Source: Legionellales bacterium
GTDB taxonomy: Bacteria > Pseudomonadota > Gammaproteobacteria > Eutrophobiales > Eutrophobiaceae
Assembly (NCBI GenBank): GCA_002721165.1
Contig: PBJS01000025.1
Location: 4,805 to 68,804 of the forward strand
Length of the DNA stretch: 64,000 nucleotides
Direction: 5' to 3'
Part shown: piece by piece, positions 26,329 to 35,501 of the stretch
How the letters are laid out: every line of letters starts with the position of its first letter
Numbering within the stretch: position 1 is the stretch's first letter
The notes under the pieces: model-generated
What the model saw: the letters and a program-made list of their open reading frames with translations, nothing else
Databases searched by the model: none
What the model was told of the DNA's origin: nothing
Made by a program: the position numbers and the translations under genes

Positions 26329-27414
26329 ATGATTAAAAATAAACTTGTCATTCTATCTTTTATCACGATTATTGTTATTGTTGCTGCCTCAATATTTGCG
26401 AATTTGCGTGCTCCGCAATCACAAAAAGAAAAAATACCTTTTTTCCCGGAATTAGCAAATCAGATTGAATCTATCAGTGCAATATCAATTAAAGGATATA
26501 GTGAATCCATTAATCTTACCCGTGAAAATAATATTTGGGGAATCGATGAATTTGATGGCTATCCTGCATTGCTAGATAAGGTAAAAAGTACTGTGCTTGG
26601 AGCTGCAGATCTGAAAATTAATGCCCCGAAAACAGCTTTACCTAGACTATATCACCGACTGGGTGTTGAGGGACCGGATGTTGAAGATACGAATTCCTTA
26701 TTACTTACTCTATATGGCTCCAACAAAGACAAGATCATTGAAGTGATTGTTGGCAAATCAAGGCTTAGCAGTTCAGCAAAAAATATTTCTGGTCTTTATG
26801 TTAGAAAACCTAAAGAAGAAAAATCTTATCTTGTAGATGGAGTCCTTGATATATCCTCAATAAAAACAGACTGGATAAATCGAAACCTCTTTGATGTACC
26901 AGCAGAGTCAGTTAAATCAGTCAACATTAGTCATTCTGATGGTGACTCTTATACTTTATATAAAGATGAGCAGGGTCAGGAAAAATTCGATCTGGAAAAC
27001 ATGCCTATTGGTCAAGAACTGGCATCCGAATTAATTATTAATAGGTTTGGCACAATTCTCCAAGATGTGCAAATAAGTGGGGCCAAATCAAAAAAAGTAC
27101 TTAGTAAGCAAAGCAAAAATACACACATTAAGATTAAAACTTTTGAGGGTATTGTTGGTAATGTTATTGCCTTCAAACACGATGACATTGCCTATGCGTC
27201 TTTCGAATTTTCATACGAGGAAGAAATCGGGAGCATTAATAATGAAGAAGAAGTAAAAGATGAAGATATTAAAAAATTTATCGCTAATCTTAATTCAGAC
27301 ACTAAAAATTGGTGGTTTGAAATACCCGAGTTCAAATATGATATTATTAAAAGACGATTAAACACAATCACACGAGATATTCAAAGTACTAGTCCCGAAG
27401 AAGTAACAGAATAA
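26329..27414 (+). CDS. DUF4340-type membrane-anchored protein
   Basis: A 361-residue protein with an N-terminal transmembrane helix (VILSFITIIVIVAASIF) followed by a repeated beta-rich extracytoplasmic region (SISAISIKGYSESINLTREN; VSIEQ-like repeats; VKSVNISHSDGDSYTLYKDE), the DUF4340 pattern. I start at the ATG at 26329, 10 bp after the GldG-like gene; the frame is open further upstream but overlaps it. DUF4340 proteins regularly accompany GldG-type ABC modules. Function unknown. Confidence 0.8.
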   Translation: MIKNKLVILSFITIIVIVAASIFANLRAPQSQKEKIPFFPELANQIESISAISIKGYSESINLTRENNIWGIDEFDGYPALLDKVKSTVLGAADLKINAPKTALPRLYHRLGVEGPDVEDTNSLLLTLYGSNKDKIIEVIVGKSRLSSSAKNISGLYVRKPKEEKSYLVDGVLDISSIKTDWINRNLFDVPAESVKSVNISHSDGDSYTLYKDEQGQEKFDLENMPIGQELASELIINRFGTILQDVQISGAKSKKVLSKQSKNTHIKIKTFEGIVGNVIAFKHDDIAYASFEFSYEEEIGSINNEEEVKDEDIKKFIANLNSDTKNWWFEIPEFKYDIIKRRLNTITRDIQSTSPEEVTE

Positions 27415-27521
27415 ATTTTAAGCGGCCAAATCCCTGTTATGTGTTTAGTTATATTCTTGGATATCCATATTTTCTCTATTTTAACTTAAAGAACTTGGAT
27501 ATTATTCTTCTGCCGATGCGG

Positions 27522-27527
27522 TATAAT
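27522..27527 (+). promoter_or_regulatory. Candidate -10 element for glyQ
   Basis: TATAAT at 27522-27527 lies 26 bp before the glyQ ATG in the 139-bp gap after the DUF4340 gene. No good -35 hexamer stands at 16 to 18 bp (TTGGAT is 21 bp away), so this is a partial match only. Confidence 0.4.
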
Positions 27528-27553
27528 TTCAGCCAGCAAAGACGGCAAAAAAA

Positions 27554-28477
27554 ATGACGCAAAAGAAAAAACAAAATCCGGCTGGTAATTCTGAACTGAG
27601 CTTTCAGGAACTAATCTTCGAACTTCAAAAATACTGGTCAACTCAAGAGTGTGTCATTATACAACCCTATGATATTGAAATGGGCGCAGGGACATTCCAT
27701 CCTGCCACATTTCTCCGTGCTATTGGACCAGAGCCATGGCGCACGGCATACGCACAAGCATCCAGAAGGCCGACTGATGGTCGCTTTGGTGAGAATCCTA
27801 ATAGACTACAACATTACTATCAATTCCAGGTTATTCTCAAACCATCGCCTGACAATATTCAAGAACTCTATCTAACCTCACTCGGCGCTATTGGTATTGA
27901 TGTAAAAAAACATGATATACGTTTCGTTGAAGATAACTGGGAATCCCCGACACTCGGTGCATGGGGGCTTGGCTGGGAAGTTTGGTTGGATGGAATGGAA
28001 ATCAGTCAATTCACCTACTTTCAACAAGTAGGGGGGCTAGATTGTAGGCCCGTCACTGGTGAAATTACTTATGGGCTCGAACGAATTGCCATGTGTTTAC
28101 AAAATTGCGCTGACTTATTTGAAATTGCATGGACACGAACAAAAAAAGGTGAAGTAACTTATGGCGACATCTACCACCAAAATGAAGTTGAAATGTCTCG
28201 CTATAATTTCGATTTGGCGAATACAAAAGCGCTATTTAATTGGTTTGATACATGTGAAAAAGAATCACAAAAACTCATCAAGGAAGGACTGCCAATCCCT
28301 GCATATGAAATGGCAATGAAGGCTTCACATTCATTTAATTTGCTCGATGCACGCGGGGCCATTTCAGTAACGGAGCGGCAACGTTATATTTTACGTGTTA
28401 GATCGCTTTCAAATGCAGTAGCCCAATCCTATTTAGAAAGTCGTGAAAAACTAGGATTCCCACTAGTAAAAAGTTAA
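27554..28477 (+). CDS. glyQ: Glycyl-tRNA synthetase alpha subunit
   Basis: The 307-residue catalytic subunit of the bacterial alpha2beta2 enzyme. Class II motifs are present: LQKYWSTQECVIIQPYDIEMGAG at the N-terminus, RTAYAQASRRPTDGRFGENPNRL (motif 2 region) and GEITYGLERIAM (motif 3). It is followed by glyS after 11 bp. Confidence 0.98.
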   Translation: MTQKKKQNPAGNSELSFQELIFELQKYWSTQECVIIQPYDIEMGAGTFHPATFLRAIGPEPWRTAYAQASRRPTDGRFGENPNRLQHYYQFQVILKPSPDNIQELYLTSLGAIGIDVKKHDIRFVEDNWESPTLGAWGLGWEVWLDGMEISQFTYFQQVGGLDCRPVTGEITYGLERIAMCLQNCADLFEIAWTRTKKGEVTYGDIYHQNEVEMSRYNFDLANTKALFNWFDTCEKESQKLIKEGLPIPAYEMAMKASHSFNLLDARGAISVTERQRYILRVRSLSNAVAQSYLESREKLGFPLVKS

Positions 28478-28488
28478 ACAATTCAAAA

Positions 28489-30564
28489 ATGGTAAAAAAA
28501 CAAGATTTATTAATCGAAATTGGCACAGAGGAATTACCACCAAAGTCTTTAAAAAATCTTGCGGCAATTTTTAGAGAACAAATGTGTCTTGCTTTAAAAG
28601 ATGAAGAATTAGATTTTAGTGATGCTAATTGGTATGCAACTCCACGAAGGCTTTCACTAATAATAAAAGATGTTGATACAACTCAAAAAGATAAAAAGAG
28701 CCAACGCAAGGGGCCATCTTTATCTGCTGCATTCGATAAAAATAAAAAACCTACACAAGCGACATTAGGATTCGCTAGATCTTGTAATGTTGGGGTTGAA
28801 AAATTAGAAAAATTCGAAAATGAGAAGGGAGCCTGGTTAGTATTCAATACGATTTTAAAAGGTAAAAAGACTGATAAACTTATTCCTAAATTGGTAGAAA
28901 CTATTTTAGAGCGCTTGCCTATCGCAAAACGGATGCGTTGGGGAAATCATAATATTGAGTTTGTTAGACCAATTAAATGGACTCTTATTTTATTAGGAAA
29001 TAAGCCGCTCAATTGCAAAATTCTTGGTATAGAATCAGGAACATGTAGCTATGGGCATCGTTACCACTATCCTGACGCACTGGAAATAAAAAAACCAAGT
29101 GAATACATAGATACATTAAAGAACAAAGGATATGTTATTGTTGACTATGATGAACGTCTTTCATTAATTAAAACTCAAATATCGAAAATTGCAAAAAGTA
29201 ATAAGGGAAATGTAATTATTGATTCAGAATTACTTGATGAAGTTACATCTCTAGTTGAATGGCCAGTCAGTTTTTTAGGAAATTTCGAACAAGAATTTCT
29301 TAAATTGCCGAAAGAAGTGCTCATTGCGACAATGCAAGATAATCAAAAATATTTCCCAGTTGCAAATGATAAAGGTGAGCTAATGCCGCTATTCATTTGT
29401 GTATCAAATATTGAAAGTAGCGATCTTGAATCAGTGAAAAGGGGAAATGAAAGAGTTATAAGACCAAGACTAAACGATGCTGTTTTTTTCTGGGAATGGG
29501 ATTTGAAGTATGGCTTAAAAAATCATCATAAGTCACTAAGTGATGTAGTTTATCAAAAAGATCTGGGGACACTGCATGATAAATCAGAACGCATATCAGA
29601 AACTCTTATATCAATAGCAAAGAAAATGAATATCGATACTGGCTCAGCAAAAACTGTTGCCAAGCTCTGTTTCTGTGATTTACTTACGAAAATGGTTTCT
29701 GAATTTCCCAACTTACAAGGAACGATGGGATACTATTATGCAAAAGCTGATGGTGAAAATGACGATTTAGCACTAGCATTAGAAGAACTTTATCAACCGC
29801 GTTTTGCTGGGGATAAACTACCAAAAACTTTGCTTGGTCAATGTTTATCAATAAGCGAAAAAATTGATAGTCTCATCGGTATATTCTCGATTGGAAAAGC
29901 ACCAACTGGAGATAAAGATCCTTTTGCATTACGACGTTCAGCAATAGGGCTTTTGCGTATTATCATTGAGTGCAAAATTGATATTGATTTGAAAGATTTA
30001 CTATCAACAGCAGCATCAAATTTCACCAATAAAAATCAAACATCAAATTGTATTAATGATGTCTATACATTCCTAATGGAACGATTACGTTATTATTATC
30101 GTGATGAAGGGTTTGGTGCCGATGTATTTGAATCTGTACTCGCTGTTAATACGAATAAGCCTTTGGATTTTCATCATCGTATTGTTGCTGTTGCTGAGTT
30201 TAAAAAACTCGATGAAGCCAAAAGTTTGGCAGCTGCAAATAAACGAATTATCAATCTATTGAAAAAGTCTGAAAAAAGTACTTCGGTAAAAATAAAAGAT
30301 AGCCTGTTAGTAGAAAAATCAGAAATAAAATTAGCAAGTAAGCTTGTCGATTATAAAAAAATAATTACTCCCTTGATTGATAATCGTAATTATAAATCTG
30401 CACTTACAGAACTAGCTGGATTAAAAAAGGATATCGACAATTTTTTTGACAATGTGATGGTCATGTGTGATGAAGCTGAACTTAAAAAAAATAGACTGGC
30501 AATATTGAACAATCTAAATTCTCTATTTTTACAGACTGCTGATATCTCAAAGTTACAGGATTGA
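28489..30564 (+). CDS. glyS: Glycyl-tRNA synthetase beta subunit
   Basis: A 691-residue subunit needed for tRNA binding. It opens LLIEIGTEELPPKSL and contains TMQDNQKYFPV, RLNDAVFFWEWDL and the HD-like region GDKDPFALRRSAIGLLRI, all family landmarks; the C-terminal anticodon-binding domain is present. It is full length. Confidence 0.97.
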   Translation: MVKKQDLLIEIGTEELPPKSLKNLAAIFREQMCLALKDEELDFSDANWYATPRRLSLIIKDVDTTQKDKKSQRKGPSLSAAFDKNKKPTQATLGFARSCNVGVEKLEKFENEKGAWLVFNTILKGKKTDKLIPKLVETILERLPIAKRMRWGNHNIEFVRPIKWTLILLGNKPLNCKILGIESGTCSYGHRYHYPDALEIKKPSEYIDTLKNKGYVIVDYDERLSLIKTQISKIAKSNKGNVIIDSELLDEVTSLVEWPVSFLGNFEQEFLKLPKEVLIATMQDNQKYFPVANDKGELMPLFICVSNIESSDLESVKRGNERVIRPRLNDAVFFWEWDLKYGLKNHHKSLSDVVYQKDLGTLHDKSERISETLISIAKKMNIDTGSAKTVAKLCFCDLLTKMVSEFPNLQGTMGYYYAKADGENDDLALALEELYQPRFAGDKLPKTLLGQCLSISEKIDSLIGIFSIGKAPTGDKDPFALRRSAIGLLRIIIECKIDIDLKDLLSTAASNFTNKNQTSNCINDVYTFLMERLRYYYRDEGFGADVFESVLAVNTNKPLDFHHRIVAVAEFKKLDEAKSLAAANKRIINLLKKSEKSTSVKIKDSLLVEKSEIKLASKLVDYKKIITPLIDNRNYKSALTELAGLKKDIDNFFDNVMVMCDEAELKKNRLAILNNLNSLFLQTADISKLQD

Positions 30565-30567
30565 TAG

Positions 30568-31104
30568 GTGAAACTTATAATTTTAGATAGAGATGGAGTA
30601 ATCAATGAAGACTCTGATGATTATATAAAATCTCCAGATGAATGGATTCCAATCGCCGGTAGTTTAGAAGCACTCGGCAAGCTTTCACAAAATGGTTTCA
30701 AAGTAATCATTATTACTAATCAATCTGGTATAGGGAGAAAAATTTTCTCTATCGAAATGCTTAACGCAATACATAAGAAAATGAGCATTAATCTTGCACA
30801 ATATGGAGGTGTAATTGATGGGATTTTCTTTTGTCCCTGTGCCCCCGAAGAAAATTGCAATTGTAGAAAACCAAAATCGGGTTTATACAACGAAGTATCT
30901 GATAGATTGCAAATATCGTTAGAAAACGTCTTTTGTGTGGGCGACAAAATTACCGATATACAAGCAGCACAAAATGCGCGAGCTAAGCCCATACTTGTCA
31001 AAACCGGAAATGAAAATGATGATAGCGGTAATATCCCTAAAAATATTCCAATTTATGATGATCTTTTATCTTTTGTTAATAAGATAATTACAGAAAAAAT
31101 ATAA
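30568..31104 (+). CDS. gmhB: D-glycero-beta-D-manno-heptose-1,7-bisphosphate 7-phosphatase
   Basis: A HAD-superfamily phosphatase of 178 residues for ADP-heptose (LPS core) synthesis. The nucleophile/acid pair is D7/D9 in LDRDGVINED; TNQSGIGR is motif II and GDKITDIQAAQNA is motif IV. The zinc site normally reads Cys-X-His...Cys-X-Cys; here it is C89-P-C91 ... C97-N-C99, with cysteine replacing the histidine. The start is GTG. It lies between glyS (3 bp) and plsC (1-bp overlap), a common order. Confidence 0.93.
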   Translation: MKLIILDRDGVINEDSDDYIKSPDEWIPIAGSLEALGKLSQNGFKVIIITNQSGIGRKIFSIEMLNAIHKKMSINLAQYGGVIDGIFFCPCAPEENCNCRKPKSGLYNEVSDRLQISLENVFCVGDKITDIQAAQNARAKPILVKTGNENDDSGNIPKNIPIYDDLLSFVNKIITEKI

Positions 31105-31811
31105 TGCTATTTTTAAGATCACTTCTCTTTTATATAGGTCAAATCATCAGCACAATATTAATTGCCCCAGTAGGTGTGATCGCCTTTCCTTTAGATTTTA
31201 AAAAACGCTACTACCTTATTACACGCTGGGCAGTCTTTAATTTATGGTGGCTTAAAATATGTTGCAATGTTACATATGAAATTTTAGGCAAAGAGAATAT
31301 CCCAAAAAAACCTTGTATTGTTATGTGCAAACATCAATCAGCATTCGAGACATTAGCATTACAAAGAATTTTTATCCCACAGGTCTGGATACTAAAAAAA
31401 GAGTTACTACAAATCCCAATTTATGGTTGGGGACTCGCCTCCATGCAACCTATTGCTATAAATCGTGATTCATCGATCAAATCATTTAAACAAATCGCTG
31501 ACCAAGGCTGTGAGCGTTTAGAAAAAGGGTACTGGGTTATTATTTTTCCGGAAGGTACTCGTGTTGCCCCAAATAAAAAGAAAAAATATCTACCAGGAGG
31601 AGGAATGCTTGCAGAAAAATCAGGTGCCCGAATTGTTCCGGTGGCACACAATGCTGGGCGTCTATGGCCACGAAATAGCATGATTAAAAAACCTGGATTA
31701 ATTACAATAAAGATTGGACCAGTAATGGAATCTAAAAATAAAACTGCTAAAGAGATAACAAATAATGTGGAAAACTGGATCGAAAAAACAGTCGGGGAAC
31801 TGCCTAGTTAA
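31104..31811 (+). CDS. plsC: 1-acyl-sn-glycerol-3-phosphate acyltransferase
   Basis: Makes phosphatidic acid at the inner membrane. It has 235 residues with an N-terminal hydrophobic segment (about 6-30). The catalytic block is H77-QSAF-E82, the HX4E variant common in this subfamily instead of HX4D, and the substrate motif is FPEGTR at 148-153. Its ATG shares one base with the gmhB stop and its stop abuts the hemB start, indicating coupled translation of gmhB-plsC-hemB. Confidence 0.92.
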   Translation: MLFLRSLLFYIGQIISTILIAPVGVIAFPLDFKKRYYLITRWAVFNLWWLKICCNVTYEILGKENIPKKPCIVMCKHQSAFETLALQRIFIPQVWILKKELLQIPIYGWGLASMQPIAINRDSSIKSFKQIADQGCERLEKGYWVIIFPEGTRVAPNKKKKYLPGGGMLAEKSGARIVPVAHNAGRLWPRNSMIKKPGLITIKIGPVMESKNKTAKEITNNVENWIEKTVGELPS

Positions 31812-32828
31812 ATGAAAAATAACTCTCAAAAAAATAAATTTCCATTTACAAGACCAAGAAGAATGCGAAGTAATGATTTTTCTCGCCGACTGATGCGTGA
31901 ATCTATTTTAACTACAGATGACCTTATTTATCCCATGTTTGTAGTTGATGGTAACAACCAGCGAATTCCAATCAAGTCAATGCCAGATATAGAAAGATTA
32001 AGCATCGATCAGTTATTGAAGGAGGCCAAAAAATTAGTTGAATTAAAAATTCCGGCTATCGCGATCTTTCCTGTTACTACTAAAGAGAAAAAAAGTGAAG
32101 ATGCATCTGAGGCATGGAACCCAGATGGACTAATACAAAAAACTGTTATGGAACTAAAACAATATTTTCCTGAATTGGGTGTAATAACAGATGTTGCTCT
32201 AGACCCTTATACATTATCAGGGCAGGATGGCTTAACTGATAAAAATAATGAGGTCCTGAATGATGAAACTGTTGAGGTATTAGTGAAACAGGCATTATCT
32301 CATGCAGAAGCAGGAGCTGATGTGATTGCCCCATCTGATATGATGGATGGACGTATCGGACATATTAGAAAAGCGCTTGAGTCAGCTAATCATATTAATA
32401 CTAAGATTCTTGCCTACTCAGCTAAATATGCATCAAGTTTTTATGGCCCCTTTCGTGATGCGATTGGTTCCGGTGAAAACTTAGGTAGTGGAAATAAATA
32501 CACCTACCAAATGAATCCAGCAAATAGCGATGAAGCTATAACTGAGGTCGAACTCGATCTAAATGAAGGGGCAGATATGGTAATGATAAAACCAGGGCTA
32601 CCTTATCTTGATATTGTATATCGAGTTAAAGAAACTTTTGGTCGCCCAACTTTTGTATATCATGTAAGCGGTGAATACGCGATGATCAAAGCAGCGACGA
32701 CTAATGGCTGGTTAGATGAAAAAGATGTTGTTATGGAGTCAGTATTAGCATTTAAACGGGCGGGTGCCGATGGAATTTTAACTTATTACGCAAAACAAAT
32801 TGCAGAATGGTTAAAAATAAAAAAATAG
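31812..32828 (+). CDS. hemB: Delta-aminolevulinic acid dehydratase (porphobilinogen synthase)
   Basis: Condenses two 5-aminolevulinate molecules in heme synthesis. It has 338 residues; the Schiff-base lysines are K205 in YSAKYASSFYGPFRDA and K260 in MVMIKPGLPYLD. The metal-binding segment reads DVALDPYTLSGQDGL, lacking the triple-cysteine zinc site, so it belongs to the magnesium-dependent class by family rules. It starts directly at the plsC stop and converges on ntrC with a 2-bp gap, leaving no room for a separate terminator. Confidence 0.97.
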   Translation: MKNNSQKNKFPFTRPRRMRSNDFSRRLMRESILTTDDLIYPMFVVDGNNQRIPIKSMPDIERLSIDQLLKEAKKLVELKIPAIAIFPVTTKEKKSEDASEAWNPDGLIQKTVMELKQYFPELGVITDVALDPYTLSGQDGLTDKNNEVLNDETVEVLVKQALSHAEAGADVIAPSDMMDGRIGHIRKALESANHINTKILAYSAKYASSFYGPFRDAIGSGENLGSGNKYTYQMNPANSDEAITEVELDLNEGADMVMIKPGLPYLDIVYRVKETFGRPTFVYHVSGEYAMIKAATTNGWLDEKDVVMESVLAFKRAGADGILTYYAKQIAEWLKIKK

Positions 32829-32830
32829 AA

Positions 32831-34234
32831 TTACAAACTAATATTCAATTGTTTTATTTTTCTAGTCAGGGTATTTCTCCCCCAACCAAGTAATTTTGCA
32901 GCATCCTGTCTACGTCCACCTGTCTTTTTCAAAGCCTCCTCGATCAAAATAGTTTCAAATAAGGGTACTGAATTTTTTAATAATTTTATATCTCCGCTTA
33001 CTAGACTAGACGCAACCCATTTTCTAAAATTTAATTCCCAAGAATCATTTTCATCATTTATAACGGTATCTTTTTTCAATTCGGGTGGCAGGTCATCAAT
33101 ATGTATTTCTGTATCTGACGCCATTACTGTTATCCAACGACAAAAATTCTCAAGCTGTCTAACATTACCAGGCCATGGTAATGTCATTAAATAATTCTCC
33201 GTATCTGGTAATAACTGCTTTCTTTCTTCGCCTAATTCTTTTGCTGCAGAATCAAGAAAATATTTTGAAAGCTCGCTGATATCAGTTTTTCTATCTCGTA
33301 ACGATGGTACGTGTACTCTTATAACATTCAGTCGGTGTAATAAATCCTCACGAAATCTACCTTCTTGCACTAAGCTCTCAAGATTCTGGTGTGTAGCAGC
33401 AATTACACGAACATCTACCTTTATCGGCGTATGACCACCCACACGGTAAAACTCACCTTCTGCTAAAATTCGAAGTAATCGTGTTTGCAAATCTGCTGGC
33501 ATATCACCAATTTCATCTAGAAAGAGGGTGCCGCCATTAGCTTGCTCAAAGTGACCCTCTCTTTTTGAAGTTGCGCCTGTAAAAGCACCTTTCTCATGCC
33601 CAAATAGTTCTGATTCAAGCAAATCCTTTGGGATAGCAGCAGTATTTATTGCAACAAATCGGCTCTTTGACCTAGGGCTATGTGCATGCAACGCCGCAGC
33701 TATTAATTCCTTCCCTGTGCCAGATTCACCAGTAATTAGAACTGTAAAATTAGAATTTGATAATCGGCCAATTGCCTTAAATATCTCCTGCATTGCTGGA
33801 GCTGATCCAATAATTGGAGTGTCTTGAGTATCTGACTCGGTAGTAAGTAATGAATCATCCGATTGCTTATTTGTTATCGCACGCCTAACCAAACTTACAA
33901 CCTCATCCACATCAAACGGCTTAGAAAGATATTCATATGCTCCTCCTTGAAACGCTGAAACAGCCCTATCAAGATCGGAGTATGCAGTCATTATGATTAC
34001 TGGAATATTTGGAGAATGTCTTTTAATACGATCTAATAATGAAATTCCATCCATACCAGGCATACGAATATCGGTGATAATAACATCTGGTTCTTCAGCA
34101 TTAATCTTTACTAGCACTTCATCAGGATGAGAAAAACTTTCGATATCAATATCAGACGATTTCAAAGCCTTTTCTAGAACCCAACGAATAGATTTATCAT
34201 CATCAACAATCCATACTTTCTTATTATTTTGCAT
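32831..34234 (-). CDS. glnG: Nitrogen regulation response regulator NtrC
   Basis: A 467-residue sigma-54 activator. The receiver domain has phospho-acceptor D55 (VIITDIRMPG) and SKPFDVDE; the AAA+ domain has Walker A GESGTGKE and the sigma-54 contact loop GAFTGA; the C-terminal Fis-type helix-turn-helix is GGRRQDAAKLLGWGRNTLTRKI. I start at the ATG at 34234 (MQNNKKVWIVDDD), which overlaps the end of ntrB by 11 bp and has GAG 8 nt upstream; longer frames run into ntrB. It should activate glnA, whose promoter has matching sites in this window. Confidence 0.96.
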   Translation of the reverse strand: MQNNKKVWIVDDDKSIRWVLEKALKSSDIDIESFSHPDEVLVKINAEEPDVIITDIRMPGMDGISLLDRIKRHSPNIPVIIMTAYSDLDRAVSAFQGGAYEYLSKPFDVDEVVSLVRRAITNKQSDDSLLTTESDTQDTPIIGSAPAMQEIFKAIGRLSNSNFTVLITGESGTGKELIAAALHAHSPRSKSRFVAINTAAIPKDLLESELFGHEKGAFTGATSKREGHFEQANGGTLFLDEIGDMPADLQTRLLRILAEGEFYRVGGHTPIKVDVRVIAATHQNLESLVQEGRFREDLLHRLNVIRVHVPSLRDRKTDISELSKYFLDSAAKELGEERKQLLPDTENYLMTLPWPGNVRQLENFCRWITVMASDTEIHIDDLPPELKKDTVINDENDSWELNFRKWVASSLVSGDIKLLKNSVPLFETILIEEALKKTGGRRQDAAKLLGWGRNTLTRKIKQLNISL

Positions 34235-35333
34235 TACCATGCTCGATTGGGAATAGTATTGAGAAATAGGTACAATTTTCTTTTCTTTCATAATTGATTT
34301 TCCCGCCATGTGACTGAATTAATTGTTGGGCAATAGACAGCCCAAGTCCGGTTCCTCCGGCATGGCCTGTAACCATAGGATAAAATACTCCAGATTCTAT
34401 TTCCGCTGGTATGCCAGGTCCGTTGTCAATAATATCGATCTGAACAGCTAGTCGATTAAGTTTATTTTGAATTGTTATCTGACGTTGAATACGTGTTCTT
34501 ATCAAAATACTTTCATCTTCTTTTGTTGCTTGAACTGCATTTCTTAATAAATTTAAAACTGCTTGAATAAGTTGTTCTCTATCAGCAAAAATACTGGGTA
34601 TACTTGGGTCATAATCTTTCTGAATATTTAGGTTTCGAGAACTCTCAGCACTAATAATAGAGACTACATACTCAACAATTTCATGGATATTTGTCTCAGA
34701 TTTTACGGGGTGAGTATTAGCAGCCATCATACGGTCAACAAAATTTCTTAACCGATCTGATTCATTGATTATAATATTCGTATACTCAAGTAAACTTTTA
34801 TCATCCAGTTCTTTTTCCATTAATTGTGCTGCACCACGTATACCACCCAATGGATTCTTAATTTCATGAGCCATTCCTTGTACAGATTCTTTTGCTGCTT
34901 TTTGTACAGTCTCTTGATTAAATTCTTGCATTACACGAACAAAAGCATCTGCACTAACTAGCTCAACGAGAATTTCTTTTGTCACCTCATCGATAAGAAG
35001 TGGGGTAAATATACAATCCACTTTAATTGTGTTTTGATTAATAAGCTGCATTTCGATGCCGCGCTCTATTCGCGTAGTTGCAAACTGAAAAGAATTTTTG
35101 ATCGCATCTGTAAAAAATGGAGTATTTGGCCATACTTCTCCAGGTGTTTTGCCTAGTAATCGTTTACTACTTAGAGATAATAAGTTCTCCCCCGCACTAT
35201 TGATTGAAACCAAATGCAGTTTCTCGTCAAATAACAAAACTGCGGTTGCTAAATGATCAAAAATGCGTACAGCTCTTTCTTCTAGCTGGGTCATAGTATA
35301 CTTATTATTGCACTCTTTTAGTGCATGTTTCAC
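34224..35333 (-). CDS. glnL: Nitrogen regulation sensor kinase NtrB
   Basis: A cytoplasmic histidine kinase/phosphatase for NtrC, controlled by PII. A PAS domain spans about residues 20-135; phospho-acceptor H156 is in GMAHEIKNPLGGIRG; the ATPase boxes are NLLRNAVQAT, DNGPGIP and GTGLGLSI. The start is the GTG at 35333, supported by GAGGA 7 nt upstream; an internal ATG at 35294 (MTQLEERAV) is the alternative. An NtrC-type palindrome at 35309-35325 lies between the two candidate starts. Confidence 0.94.
   Translation of the reverse strand: MKHALKECNNKYTMTQLEERAVRIFDHLATAVLLFDEKLHLVSINSAGENLLSLSSKRLLGKTPGEVWPNTPFFTDAIKNSFQFATTRIERGIEMQLINQNTIKVDCIFTPLLIDEVTKEILVELVSADAFVRVMQEFNQETVQKAAKESVQGMAHEIKNPLGGIRGAAQLMEKELDDKSLLEYTNIIINESDRLRNFVDRMMAANTHPVKSETNIHEIVEYVVSIISAESSRNLNIQKDYDPSIPSIFADREQLIQAVLNLLRNAVQATKEDESILIRTRIQRQITIQNKLNRLAVQIDIIDNGPGIPAEIESGVFYPMVTGHAGGTGLGLSIAQQLIQSHGGKINYERKENCTYFSILFPIEHGNAK
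35309..35325. promoter_or_regulatory. NtrC-type operator at the start of ntrB
   Basis: On the minus strand the sequence reads TGCACT-AAAAG-AGTGCA, a perfect 6-bp dyad with a 5-bp spacer. It matches the NtrC consensus (GCAC, 7 bp, GTGC) and the site upstream of glnA at 37679-37695. It lies inside codons 3-9 if ntrB starts at 35333, or just upstream if it starts at 35294. Binding there would block or modulate ntrBC transcription. Confidence 0.75.
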
Positions 35334-35501
35334 CTAATATTCCTCATTTTTATATCTAATCTTAAATTTTTTTTAATGATTACAATGGCTTAACTTTCTT
35401 AAAAAAAAACTCATTTTCTTACAATATATGATGCAAGAAACAGACCATCGACCCTAAATAAAGCAAACTTTTTGAGATATTAGATTCTGTTGATTTGGTG
35501 A

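Noticed and set aside
34235..34309. Longer NtrC start (MAGKSIMKEKK...)
   Set aside because: The extension lies wholly within ntrB coding sequence and does not match the NtrC N-terminus, which begins just before the receiver domain.
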